Origin: Henriciella sp.
Lineage (GTDB): Bacteria > Pseudomonadota > Alphaproteobacteria > Caulobacterales > Hyphomonadaceae
NCBI RefSeq assembly: GCF_029937755.1
Contig: NZ_JAPYPG010000007.1
Span: 118,280-182,279 of the forward strand
Length of the DNA: 64,000 nucleotides
Direction: 5' to 3'
The notes beneath the pieces were generated by a model. The model worked only from the letters and a program-made list of their open reading frames with translations. It did no database searches and was not told the DNA's origin. The position numbers were made by a program, and so were the translations under genes. Positions 56,301 to 64,000 of the stretch are shown piece after piece; the first letter of the stretch is position 1; every line of letters begins with the position of its first letter.

Positions 56301-58538
56301 ACCGGAGACAGGTTGTGGTGCCGGCCAATGAGCTGCCAGCGGAAGAGCGTCTTCATCGAGAGTAAGCTTGGCAGAGAGGTCCGCATCGCCAAGGTCAGGT
56401 GGCGTTTCGCCTGCTGGCCAGATTGTCAGTTCATAGGGTTTCTTGCCGTCATCGACCCGCAGATAGATCGGTGTCTTACCCGGGAGCTTACCGGCACCAC
56501 TGCCCGACCGGTCATCGGAGACCGATAACTCCTGGATGGTGTCATTGGCGCTGTTCACGATATCAAGCGAGGCGCCACCTGCGTCACCGGTCACGATCAG
56601 GGATTGGGCGGCCCATTCATTGGGCAGACGATAGATGTCATACGGCCCATAATAGCGGGCCCAGTCCCCGTAATCGTCGAAACCGCCGGTTACCCGGCCA
56701 TCCAGGGGAAGGTCGCCTGCCGTCTGGGGAGAATTGTTCGGTTCGCGATCAATTCGGGAGGCAAACTCGCCGCGATCGATCGCTTCCAGGGATAAGCGAT
56801 AGGAGGCGCTCTCGTGATACGGCTTGAGATTGATCAGGGACTCGCCGGCTTCGAAGCGGCGTTCCATAACATAGGTGCCCCCCGCCTTTGCACGGGCATC
56901 GAAGTCTCCGCCGGTGACCGGGTGGACTTCAAATTCAAGATCCGCAGCGTCGCCAACTTCAAGCGTGACCCGCATGGGTGTCGCCGTCTCCGTCGAAATC
57001 AGGAAGCCGTCCGAATCGTCGCCAGCGGCAAGCGTCCCGGCCCGTTTGTCGCCGGGTGACATCGGGGTGGCCGTGCGGCGGCTGTTATTGGGCTCCAGTT
57101 CCCGGTCATCCGCCACATCGCCCAAACGTGTGGCGTCAATGAAATACCGGCCCTCGCCATCTTTATGTGAACCGCGCATGGTGAACAGGTGCCGCCCGGC
57201 AGGCAGGACCAGGCTGTCGAGTGTCGCCTGGCGTCCGCGGCTCTCCGATGTGAGCTTGCCATAGCGGCCGCCATAATAGGTGAGCCAGTCAAGATTGTCC
57301 GAGGCAGTCACGTTGATACGCCAGACGCCCTGGCTATCCGTTTCCAGAATGAAGGAGTCATATTCGCGCCCGACGAGGCGTCCTTCGCCTTTGCCATTCT
57401 CAGCAAGGAGGGGAGCGTCGGTTCGCGCTTCATTAGGTTCGGCGAAGCCCCTCAAGGCTTCTCCCTGTGGGTCCCTGATACTCAATTGATAGTCAAGCGG
57501 CTCATTCCCCTCATGGGCCACGGACAAAAGCAGGGGCGAACCGGAGGGGCTTTCTACAGCCTCGAACCCGACACGGCGCCGGGCCTGCCGGCACTCAGGC
57601 TCGCCGCCTTCCGTGCGAACGCAAAGGGTTACTTCGCTGAGGCCCAGCCCACGCAATTTCAGGCCCTTGCGTTCCCCTTCTTCAAGGTCGAGCAGATAAA
57701 GATCCTCGTCACGGCCATCAGAGAGTTGGCCGCGTACGAACCGCGTTCCCTCGAGAGGCTGGGCAGTGGAATCGGAATCATTCGGCTCCCGCTCCACTTC
57801 CGGACGACGCTCACCTGTCGCAAGGACCGAGAGGTGCCACGGCGCGTCATCGCCTGTATCGACATAGAAGGTGTAATTTCCGGGATCCAGCCCGTAAGAT
57901 GTCAGATCAACGCTCCCCCATTGATCAGCGCGCCGGCTGACGACTTCACCACTCTCGTCATTTCGAAGGATGAGATCGGGTGCGTCATTCGTGGAGCCTG
58001 CAAAGCTGATCCGCCAGAGCTTTTGCGAAGCTTCTGCGCCAAGCTCCCATTCGATCTTGGCATCACCTGTTCCCTGACGGGTGATCGTGGCGTCTTCGTT
58101 GAGCGCTGGCTCGTTCAGGCTGAGCGTGTAATCTACGCTGCCTCCCGCGCGAGACAGGCCGATGATATAGTCATCTTCGACAAGGGAAACCGGAACCTGA
58201 ACCTGCCCGCCCCCGAGAGGCGTGGCGACCGCGGCGATTCCGTCGGCAGCGGTAATGCCGCCATCCTCGTTGCGCTCTAACCTGAAGATGTCGGCCTTGA
58301 GCAGACCGGCGCCTTCGCCAGTGAGAACCAGTTGTGCTGCGCTATTTCCGAGGACGGGGACAAAAGCATCCTGATCACTGCCCTCAAGACTTCCCGTAAC
58401 GCACTCGCCAAGCGCCAAACGACTTGCATTGTCCGGCGTGTTGTTAGGTTCTTCCTCAGCTTCGCTGCAATCCTGCGCCAGGGCTGGGCCCGCGCAGGCA
58501 AAGGCCGTGGCCATAATCAATGCCGCTAGGTGTTTCAT
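53313..58538 (-). CDS. Giant secreted protein with PPC-like repeats, discoidin-like modules and two VWA domains
   Basis: The 1741-aa protein has a signal peptide (MATAFACAGPALAQ). Five domains of about 115-120 residues each begin with an E-P-N-N/D/E motif (EEEPNNTPDN, EREPNDSDST, FAEPNEART, ELEPNNSRRT, DREPNNSPQT, at about 28, 249, 366, 483 and 598), the pattern of bacterial pre-peptidase C-terminal domains. Residues ~880-1180 hold two discoidin/F5-8C-like beta modules. Two VWA domains follow with MIDAS motifs: DTSGSIGS (~1291) and DASGSM (~1508, with TDGDE later). It is exported and probably surface- or periplasm-bound, making metal-dependent adhesive contacts. The start at 58538 fits the signal peptide and lies ten bases after the transglutaminase-like gene, so they form an operon. 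No enzymatic motif is seen. Confidence 0.8.
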   Translation of the reverse strand: MKHLAALIMATAFACAGPALAQDCSEAEEEPNNTPDNASRLALGECVTGSLEGSDQDAFVPVLGNSAAQLVLTGEGAGLLKADIFRLERNEDGGITAADGIAAVATPLGGGQVQVPVSLVEDDYIIGLSRAGGSVDYTLSLNEPALNEDATITRQGTGDAKIEWELGAEASQKLWRISFAGSTNDAPDLILRNDESGEVVSRRADQWGSVDLTSYGLDPGNYTFYVDTGDDAPWHLSVLATGERRPEVEREPNDSDSTAQPLEGTRFVRGQLSDGRDEDLYLLDLEEGERKGLKLRGLGLSEVTLCVRTEGGEPECRQARRRVGFEAVESPSGSPLLLSVAHEGNEPLDYQLSIRDPQGEALRGFAEPNEARTDAPLLAENGKGEGRLVGREYDSFILETDSQGVWRINVTASDNLDWLTYYGGRYGKLTSESRGRQATLDSLVLPAGRHLFTMRGSHKDGEGRYFIDATRLGDVADDRELEPNNSRRTATPMSPGDKRAGTLAAGDDSDGFLISTETATPMRVTLEVGDAADLEFEVHPVTGGDFDARAKAGGTYVMERRFEAGESLINLKPYHESASYRLSLEAIDRGEFASRIDREPNNSPQTAGDLPLDGRVTGGFDDYGDWARYYGPYDIYRLPNEWAAQSLIVTGDAGGASLDIVNSANDTIQELSVSDDRSGSGAGKLPGKTPIYLRVDDGKKPYELTIWPAGETPPDLGDADLSAKLTLDEDALPLAAHWPAPQPVSGTLKVTNEGSDTAQLEIRLRTGIVGARVRPETDTLEIPAGEVVDVAFKGALPENLPARRPIMIIADVNGPGRTATSVKVPVEAGKSPQAIASNRGIPQSMFGGLNLAAASVGGQMLKSETADEDEREDLHLLIDGMVGRESTFEAWVGDGGREPVVAVGFDTAPVTGIVLYPHPAQVRRYPATAPSHAVVEARIDGAWQETWRGDLATGLDEVVIPFNETVQADAVRIRMRNYGAQILRLSEVKVIASPQYDPTGGTGYEIASFARGGEMLGGVPSLQNGTAVVTRTTDKVALFRGWSNPAPEFTTAFRFHRRAEIDRLRWTAVESNGNSRPAVDSLMVEAGSGSLSGPWREIGRLTRSEPDLILDNPVEARYLRFVAVSPGEGVESARTVRITSDIEVYERVPGDGYTSVLGFYGHGKQRHVPKASQEKAPVRADGQLKLDQAVSGVVERGETVPKYAITVPEDANRIVLAFDPEHSILPQVRLNPSDNDGTLLSEPGPEQAEELRERFDIPEGHPIRIAETEAGDHDLVFNEPRRSLLVTWDTSGSIGSFRPAILRSLDLIATEIDPEMDAIGLLPFGSSSLLGGEWLTDRETVRTLLRSVSKNDSSSATSSFETGLKMLDSRAGARALLTVTDMDDPSIDYRTRRPYDLLEETGALMFAGQINGGGLASGWSLFGQRRRLRGFTLASDGSFAEVVNPTQIVDLFETAMGRLRGPKPYEVTAYAYNQKPPPPGKLVVAITSEAGDEDSRITLNPVEIVLDASGSMLQRLPDGRRRIVAAKASIKDLVTSGLPAGTPAALRVFGHLEPDSCDTRLVQPLTPISDGSFVEKLEQIQARNLAKTPIAESLRLTARDLDSAEGDPLVVLLTDGDETCGGDPRKVLAELQAQGMDLKVSVVGFAVGAELDETFRSWAEAGNGQYYKADDSSSLSDALRTAVHPEFEILDSSGNVAKMGVPGAEPISLPVGQYSLVFPGGQTRTVNITSGATTRVEIAYE

Positions 58539-58548
58539 GTCGATTGTC

Positions 58549-61005
58549 TCATCTCTGGCATGTTTCCGCGAAGCTGCTGCCAACCGTTTGCTCCATCAGG
58601 AACATGTTGACCTGGAGAAAGGCGATCGCGAAGAAGACTGCCGGGTGCTTTGGCGCAAGGGCACCCGCGCCGCCAGCACCGATCGACCCGAAGCTGAAAC
58701 TGCCCGCGGCCAAACAGCAGGCAAGGCTACCGCCTTTCTTGTTAAAGTCGTCGCTCATGCATTCTTTCGTGCCATCCGCAAGACTGATTGCGGACGCGAC
58801 GCTCAACCCCACCTGGAGGACATTTAGATATTCGGTCAGTTCGGCCCCACGGCCGGAGCCGATCATGGCAAGGGTTTCACCTGTTACGGGATCGACCCGC
58901 CACCAGGCCCCATAGCGAGCGCCGTCTGGCAGTCTCTTCGGCGCAAGCACGGCAAACCCGGACTCCAGATCCCGCCTGATGGCCTGCAGACTATCGCGAG
59001 GGAGGTCGAGACCATCGACCGGCGATGTCTCGCCCGACGCTTCATCGGCTGCAGGTGTGATGGCGATCAGGTCGATGCCCTGTGACTGCGCGTCTGCCAA
59101 CAGCCGCTCGGTGTCGTGAGAGACACCCGTGTCTCCTTTTGGCGAAAGGTCTCCTTCCAGCCGGCTCATCCACACGCCAGCGCGAAGACCCGCCCGAGGG
59201 TAAATGGCGTCGCCATCCGGACCGATGGCGAGGATCGGGCTCGAAACGAGATCGACAACACGGCGCATGCCATAGCGGGGGCCATCAGCCGAAGGCGGAT
59301 TGATCATGGCTTCCGTGCCCACCATCCGGATGAGCGGACGCTCCGGCATGGTAATCGGACGCACTTCCATACCCATGGTTTCTGCGGTCAGTCCAAACAG
59401 GGCCAGCGTTCCCTCGAGGGCGCCAAGGTCATTTTTCCGCGGTGCCCTCGTCTCCTCGAAGGCGAGCTGAACGAGCGGACCGGAAGGGTCAATGTCGGCA
59501 ATGACCTCCGATGTCGGTGGCAGCCGGTCCGGGCGCACCATGTCACGAAAGATGTCATACTCGATAAGATGCGCGATATCGCGGGTCTGCGTGATCATGC
59601 TCTCAGCCAGCCCGGTCTGGGTTACACGGCCGGTGCGCGCGCCGATCAGATAGCTTCCCGTGAGCTCTGCGGCGATGTCACCGGAATCGCGCTGACGAAC
59701 CGTGCCGTCTTCGCTGACTGCATCGTAAAGAATGCGCACATCGCGGCGATCCTGCATCGATGGCGCCTGGCTGATGAAGACCAGCTTCACCTTCCGGATT
59801 GCGAGAACATCCCTGTCTTCATCCCCAGACAGGGCCGCAATGGCGCGTTCGCCTTTGTCGGACACGGTCGCGAACAGATCAGCCATGCCATAGGACTCGG
59901 CGCCAAACGCTTCAGGCGGCACGACCACACCACTCAAGGAGAAGGGATCATGCGAGCGCTGTCCATTGATACCGGCTGCAAAGAATTGGGCCTCTTCCAT
60001 CGCCTTGGTGAGATCACCCTGCGGATTTGCCATCAGTGTGTCAGGCATGATGGAGAAGACCACCGGATCCCGGGCGAGTTCCGATCCGGGAATTTCTTCC
60101 AGTTCGGCAAGGGTGAGAGTTTTTACATCCCCATCGCCTACCTGGATTTCCATCTCCATTCGGATGGTGACCCGCTGAACCGCATCATCCGGCAATGCGC
60201 GGTAATATGCGTCTTCCACGTCCATAAGCGAGGGGGGAGCCTGTCCGCCCGGATAGGCAGGGTGTGCATCTGTCCAGGCACCAGCAGGTTCGTCGCGATA
60301 CTGGACCCACGAATAGTCTCGCGCGGATTCCAGCGTCCAGTTTGGCAGGTCTGACGTCTCGGGCGGCGCAGCGTCTCCGAGCCCATCAATCAAGAGATTT
60401 TTCTGCCGATCCAACGCACTCAGAAGCGCCGCGTGTTCCGCATCTGACTGGCCTTCCAGATCAGCAATCTCACGGGAGAGACCCTTGCGGAGAGCTTGCA
60501 TATCATCGGTGGAGAAAGCTGGTGCATCGGGCAGCGGGCGCTCGATCGATTTCACAAGCCTAAGTGCATCTTCGGCGCTTATCTGGCCGGTTACGATGCG
60601 GGCTTCGATCCCGGCCCTGTTGAGCATGGTCGCGAGCAGCACAGCCTGGTCGATGGCATTACCACTGCGAGAAGCCAGCGTGCCATCCGCAGCCCTGAGG
60701 CTGCCAGCATAGGGCAGATAGCTGATAGACTCCGTCACATCGGCGACGATCGCATCCGGATCCCCGTCCAGTGATCGAGAGCGGACCAGGGGATCCGTGA
60801 ACTGGCGGTTCAGCCTGGATTCCAGCCGGTCAATTTGTGCCAAGCCCCGCTCAAGCGATTCGAACCGGTCATAGGTCGCATCGAGATCGTTGGGAGAACT
60901 CGGAGCAGCAAACGCTGCCTTATGCAGCGGTCCCGCAACTACCAGGAAAGTCGCCGCCATACCGGTTACATACGCAGCAAGCCCGAATTTCTTCGAATGA
61001 GACAC
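58549..61005 (-). CDS. Exported transglutaminase-fold protein with the catalytic Cys replaced
   Basis: The protein is about 818 aa, starting at GTG 61005, which follows a strong GGGAGGGG ribosome site. A signal peptide is visible (AATFLVVAGPLHKAAFAA). Residues ~100-140 look like a transglutaminase core (SGNAIDQAVLLATMLNRAGI, then EARIV), but Ala117 stands where the family's nucleophilic Cys would be, so it is probably inactive. Near the C-terminus, YGAWWRVDPVTGETLAMIGS resembles motifs in bacterial secreted/toxin-like proteins, and a small hydrophobic Gly/Cys-rich tail follows (ACCLAAGSFSFGSIGAGGAG). It is ten bases from the giant VWA gene. The middle ~500 residues are unrecognised. Confidence 0.65.
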   Translation of the reverse strand: MSHSKKFGLAAYVTGMAATFLVVAGPLHKAAFAAPSSPNDLDATYDRFESLERGLAQIDRLESRLNRQFTDPLVRSRSLDGDPDAIVADVTESISYLPYAGSLRAADGTLASRSGNAIDQAVLLATMLNRAGIEARIVTGQISAEDALRLVKSIERPLPDAPAFSTDDMQALRKGLSREIADLEGQSDAEHAALLSALDRQKNLLIDGLGDAAPPETSDLPNWTLESARDYSWVQYRDEPAGAWTDAHPAYPGGQAPPSLMDVEDAYYRALPDDAVQRVTIRMEMEIQVGDGDVKTLTLAELEEIPGSELARDPVVFSIMPDTLMANPQGDLTKAMEEAQFFAAGINGQRSHDPFSLSGVVVPPEAFGAESYGMADLFATVSDKGERAIAALSGDEDRDVLAIRKVKLVFISQAPSMQDRRDVRILYDAVSEDGTVRQRDSGDIAAELTGSYLIGARTGRVTQTGLAESMITQTRDIAHLIEYDIFRDMVRPDRLPPTSEVIADIDPSGPLVQLAFEETRAPRKNDLGALEGTLALFGLTAETMGMEVRPITMPERPLIRMVGTEAMINPPSADGPRYGMRRVVDLVSSPILAIGPDGDAIYPRAGLRAGVWMSRLEGDLSPKGDTGVSHDTERLLADAQSQGIDLIAITPAADEASGETSPVDGLDLPRDSLQAIRRDLESGFAVLAPKRLPDGARYGAWWRVDPVTGETLAMIGSGRGAELTEYLNVLQVGLSVASAISLADGTKECMSDDFNKKGGSLACCLAAGSFSFGSIGAGGAGALAPKHPAVFFAIAFLQVNMFLMEQTVGSSFAETCQR

Positions 61006-61070
61006 GTCCCCTCCCTCGCTCTGATACGTCCTCTTTGCCACAAAGACTGATGTGCAGGATGGCAGCCGAC

Positions 61071-61083
61071 CTGTTGCAGAGTC
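61071..61083 (+). repeat. IS6-family terminal-repeat-like sequence
   Basis: CTGTTGCAGAG matches the common IS6-family end motif CTGTTGCAAAG at 10 of 11 positions. It points inward towards the transposase relic, as the downstream end should. The other end was not found. Confidence 0.4.
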
Positions 61084-61165
61084 AACGCAAGGCCGCGAAA
61101 CGGCCAGTCGACACGCTTTCATCTGCTGACAGTCTAACGCGAACCCGGCTCCAGCGGCTCTGACC

Positions 61166-61720
61166 CTATCCAGCCAGAAGCCCGCGCCACTCGACAAGGG
61201 CAGCTTCGCGTTGTGATTTGAAAGTCTGGCGGCGATTGATGTGGCGGTCGATATTACCGATCTCCTTCATCGCTGCGCCGTACGATCTTAGCCGGCCGGT
61301 GATGACTGTCCGCGGTACGCCGCAGCATTTCACCGCTTTGCGCAAGAACTTCAAAGCCGCTGATTTGTCTCGGGTTTTCGTGACGTAGCTCTCCAGAACC
61401 TCGCCCTCGTGATCAACCGCACGCCATAGATAATGGGTCTCTCCGTTGATCTTCACAAACACCTCATCGAGATGCCATTGCAATTGCCATTGGGTGATCT
61501 GGCGCATGTAGTTCGCAAGACGCACCCGGATCTTTCCGGCGAACATCGGCCCGAAACGGTCCACTCATGTCCGGACGCTTTCATGACAAATATCGATGCC
61601 GCGCTCATGCAGCAGGTCTTCGACATTCCGAAGTGAGAACGGAAAGCGGACATACATCATCACCGCGAGCTGGATGATTTCAGGCGATGTCTCGAAATAC
61701 CGACACGGATTTCGGGACAT
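61166..61720 (-). pseudogene. IS6-family transposase relic
   Basis: The reading frame starts at ATG 61720 (RYFETSPEIIQLAVMMYVRF, then NVEDLLHERGIDICHESVR) and continues in the same frame (WHLDEVFVKINGETHYLWRA). It is broken three ways. A TGA at 61567-61565 replaces a Trp codon. The second catalytic Asp is Gly (VITGRLRSYG instead of the usual ITDRLRSYG). About 60 codons, including the catalytic Glu, are missing between KEIGNIDRH and the C-terminal part (TFKSQREAALVEW). The element cannot move. It lies between the cls gene and the transglutaminase-like operon, whose promoter region it may have disturbed or supplied. Confidence 0.88.
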
Positions 61721-61852
61721 TGGGCCAGGATAGCCGGGCACTTTATCCGCTCGATCGCCAAGCTCTCCTGGCGACCCCGTCGAGGTCTACCTTGCATCCG
61801 ATAATGGAAGTCCGTATCCCCCGATGAGGGCCACTGATCACATGAACAGGAC

Positions 61853-63217
61853 ATGACGATGATTGGTCTCGGCATTGGTTTGCAGATCGCGCTCACCGTA
61901 GTCGGCCTTTTTGTGGCCCGTGCCGCGATCACAACGGCGAGGACGCCACAAGGTGCCGCCGCCTGGGTTGTTTTCCTGATTTCTTTTCCGCTCCTGGCGT
62001 TGCCTGCGTTCGCGCTGTTTGGTGGTGTTTCCCGGCTAACTTCGCGAACGGACGGGTATAACGTGCAGGCGCCCGCAAAGCCCGCCCAAGGGCGACTCGA
62101 CAGTTTCGCCAGCCTTGCCGCCAACGCCCCAACCGATGGCAATACAGTCACGCTCCTTGTCGACGGACAAGCGACATTCGATGCCATCTTCGCCGCCATC
62201 GATGCGGCAGAGCATGAAATACTTGTCCAGTTTTACATTATCCGCTCCGATGCTGTCGGCCGCGATTTAAAGGAGCGCTTGATCCAGGCAGCAAGGCGCG
62301 GTGTTGAAGTCTGTGTGCTTTGCGACAAGATCGGCTCGTTATTTCTGGACGTCAGCTATGTCCGCGCACTTAAGGCGGAAGGCATCGAAATACGGGGCAT
62401 TCCGGGTCCACATCGGGCCCTGGGCCGCATCGGCGTGAATTTTCGCAATCATCGCAAGGCGGTGGTGGTCGACGGCTTGCTCGGTTTCACTGGAGGGATC
62501 AATGTCGGGCAGGAATACATCGATGGAGGGAAGAGGTTCGAATCCTGGCGCGATACGAACCTGAGCATCAAAGGCCCTATGGTGAAGCAGCTGCGCGATG
62601 TCTTCGCGTTCGATTGGGAAGCGGTAACAGGAAAAGGGCTACCATCCCTGCAAACCAAAACGCCGTCAGACGCCCGCGGCAGTCAGCGTGGCCTCATGGT
62701 AGGCTTCGGCCCCACCGATCGTCTCGAGCGCGGCAGCCTGCTGCTCTGTGGTCTCGTCAACCTTGCGCGTTACAGGCTTTGGCTCGCGACGCCCTATCTG
62801 GTTCCGCATACTGATCTTTTGACGGCGCTTCAGCTGGCTTCAATGCGCGGCGTTGACGTTCGCATCCTGATTCCAGAACCCGCCGACAATATCATTGCGT
62901 GGTATGCCTCCCGCCATGCCGCACGCAGCCTATCGGCAGCCGGCGTCAAAGTTTTTGTGTACCAACCCGGTTTCATGCATTCCAAGATCATGTTGATTGA
63001 CGACGATATTGCATCGGTTGGCACGGTTAATCTGGATATCCGCTCGGCCTTGCTGAACTTCGAGGAGACCGCACTGATTGAGGATCAGGCCTTCGCCGCC
63101 GATGTTGCGACCATGCTGGAGCAAGATTTTTCGAAATCACTCCCCGTCGCGCTTCCGGGGCCTTGGCACGTCAGAGCACTGGCCCCGGTTGCTCGGCTGT
63201 TTGGCCCGCTTCTCTGA
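61853..63217 (+). CDS. cls: Cardiolipin synthase (phospholipase D family)
   Basis: The 454-aa protein has two N-terminal membrane helices (residues ~4-24 and ~37-57), then two PLD HKD motifs: H200-K202-D207 (NHRKAVVVDG) and H376-K378-D383 (MHSKIMLIDD). This matches bacterial cardiolipin synthases, which join two phosphatidylglycerol molecules at the inner membrane. Related PLD enzymes exist, but the helices and the length fit Cls. The ribosome site AGGA precedes the ATG. The next gene overlaps its stop by one base. Confidence 0.92.
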   Translation: MTMIGLGIGLQIALTVVGLFVARAAITTARTPQGAAAWVVFLISFPLLALPAFALFGGVSRLTSRTDGYNVQAPAKPAQGRLDSFASLAANAPTDGNTVTLLVDGQATFDAIFAAIDAAEHEILVQFYIIRSDAVGRDLKERLIQAARRGVEVCVLCDKIGSLFLDVSYVRALKAEGIEIRGIPGPHRALGRIGVNFRNHRKAVVVDGLLGFTGGINVGQEYIDGGKRFESWRDTNLSIKGPMVKQLRDVFAFDWEAVTGKGLPSLQTKTPSDARGSQRGLMVGFGPTDRLERGSLLLCGLVNLARYRLWLATPYLVPHTDLLTALQLASMRGVDVRILIPEPADNIIAWYASRHAARSLSAAGVKVFVYQPGFMHSKIMLIDDDIASVGTVNLDIRSALLNFEETALIEDQAFAADVATMLEQDFSKSLPVALPGPWHVRALAPVARLFGPLL

Positions 63218-63912
63218 TGCAGGGCGTCCGGATCGTCAGTTGGAACATTCGCAAGGCCGTCGGACTTGATTGGCGTCGCCGACCCGAGCGCGTTCTGCGA
63301 GTGCTTAAACGCCTCGAACCCGATATCGTACTATTGCAGGAAAGCGACAAACGTCTGCCACCACGGCCACCGGCCCTGCCCCTCGATCTCGTGCGGCTTT
63401 CAGGTTGGACAGCCATCGACGCCGATCCCGACACCCCCTCGATTGGCCACCATGGCAATGCGATTTTGCTGGGGCCGGGTCTAAAGCTGAAGACGTTGAG
63501 AGCGCTTGATCTGCCAGGGCTGGAACCGCGCGGTGCCGTGCTGGCGACAGTGACCAGACCTGGCATGAGCCTGACCGTGGGCGGTCTTCATCTTGGATTG
63601 CGGCGACGGGACCGTCTGCGTCAGATGGCCCACGTCCTCGACGCCGCTCAGCAGTTTAGCGGTCCGGTCGTTCTAGGCGGCGATCTGAACGAATGGCGCA
63701 AGACCAAAAGTCTTCTGCCCTCCGGATCGCATTGGACCGAAATCGCCCCTGGCCCGTCCTTTCACGCATCCGCGCCGTGTTTTAATCTCGACCGGTTCGT
63801 AATCAACGCAACCGTGACCGTTAGCTCCCATGGCGTTTTGTCGAAACATTCAGCTGAGCGCGCCTCTGACCATCTTCTGGTCTGGATCGATATCAAGCTA
63901 AACGACCAATAA
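63217..63912 (+). CDS. Endonuclease/exonuclease/phosphatase family protein
   Basis: The 231-aa protein carries the EEP motifs in order: SWNIRK (metal Asn), LLQESD (metal Glu), GGLHLGLRRRDR, GGDLNEW and a terminal SDHLLVW with the catalytic Asp-His. The family cleaves phosphodiester bonds in DNA, lipids or other molecules with a metal ion. The start at 63217 overlaps the cls stop by one base, and the pair of PLD plus EEP is often seen together. A role in lipid or phosphodiester metabolism is likely; the substrate is not known. Confidence 0.88.
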   Translation: MQGVRIVSWNIRKAVGLDWRRRPERVLRVLKRLEPDIVLLQESDKRLPPRPPALPLDLVRLSGWTAIDADPDTPSIGHHGNAILLGPGLKLKTLRALDLPGLEPRGAVLATVTRPGMSLTVGGLHLGLRRRDRLRQMAHVLDAAQQFSGPVVLGGDLNEWRKTKSLLPSGSHWTEIAPGPSFHASAPCFNLDRFVINATVTVSSHGVLSKHSAERASDHLLVWIDIKLNDQ

Positions 63913-63950
63913 GCTGATTTTATTGCTTTTTCAGGTGCATTGTAAGGTGC

Positions 63951-63982
63951 TGTCATGTGTGGACGGCCCCGGTTCTGCAAGC
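63951..63982 (+). repeat. 32-bp dispersed repeat, copy 2
   Basis: This copy differs by one base from 28896-28927 (inverted). It lies at the window edge just after the EEP gene. It overlaps a possible gene start at 63955, so that call may be an accident of the repeat. Confidence 0.7.
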
Positions 63983-64000
63983 ACAAAATCAAGCGAGTGT
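63955..64000 (+). CDS. Possible start of a gene (MCGR..., SRAP/YedK-like?), cut by window edge
   Basis: An ATG with AAGG seven bases upstream opens a frame starting MCGRPRFCKHKIKRV. Met-Cys-Gly-Arg is the characteristic start of SRAP/YedK abasic-site proteins, whose Cys2 is catalytic. However, the first 28 bases are part of the 32-bp repeat, and the other copy also opens a similar short frame with Trp in place of Cys2. Only 15 codons are visible, so this is a weak call. Confidence 0.2.
   Translation, partial: MCGRPRFCKHKIKRV

Noticed and set aside
57189..58280. 363-codon plus-strand frame inside the VWA-protein gene
   Set aside because: Antisense to a gene with repeated domain motifs; no start signal.
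59116..60354. 412-codon plus-strand frame opposite the transglutaminase-like gene
   Set aside because: The opposite strand has a strong ribosome site, signal peptide and a coupled downstream gene; this frame has none.
1..64000. CRISPR arrays, tRNA and rRNA genes
   Set aside because: No regularly spaced repeats and no tRNA- or rRNA-like sequence was seen on either strand.

Overview
The window is GC-rich chromosomal DNA from a Gram-negative bacterium, most likely a marine or freshwater alphaproteobacterium of the Hyphomonadaceae, Parvularculaceae or Caulobacterales type. This rests on four TonB-dependent receptors, long catabolic operons, an RND metal pump, the five-enzyme hut route and the general protein style. 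It is inference; no rRNA or other marker gene is present.

Layout. (1) 1-10.5 kb: a truncated TonB receptor divergent from a TetR regulator, then a kinase-SDR fusion, a class III PLP enzyme and a second TonB receptor, closed by a convergent AraC regulator. Two copies of a 15-bp motif flank the tetR gene. (2) 10.7-15.4 kb: a small membrane protein, a three-subunit molybdenum aldehyde oxidoreductase (paoABC type) and a small frameshifted gene. (3) 15.4-28.7 kb, minus strand: a MocR/GabR-like regulator followed by carbon-nitrogen hydrolase, TonB receptor, TPR-sulfotransferase, secreted serine hydrolase, MFS transporter, gabD and gabT. This reads as an uptake-and-degradation operon for a GABA-releasing compound.

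(4) 28.9-42.3 kb, minus strand: a BlaI-type repressor and an M56 membrane metalloprotease lead a czcCBA efflux operon ending in a His-rich lipoprotein. Upstream lies a second operon of TonB receptor, cupin lipoprotein and zinc metallopeptidase. Three copies of a 23-bp palindrome (AAAACCGAY-N5-ATCGGTTTT) sit at the blaI promoter, at the start of czcC and ahead of the TonB receptor. They tie these genes into one apparent regulon and are the strongest novel signal in the window.

(5) 43.0-53.0 kb: a complete histidine-to-glutamate pathway, hutFC divergent from hutIHGU, followed by a two-gene PepSY/ferredoxin-reductase module. (6) 53.3-61.0 kb, minus strand: a very large secreted protein with five PPC-like repeats and two VWA domains, encoded after a transglutaminase-fold protein that has lost its catalytic cysteine. 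(7) 61.1-64.0 kb: an IS6-family transposase relic, a cardiolipin synthase/PLD gene and an endonuclease/exonuclease/phosphatase gene. A 32-bp repeat at the right edge also occurs near 28.9 kb. I see no tRNA, rRNA or CRISPR array.
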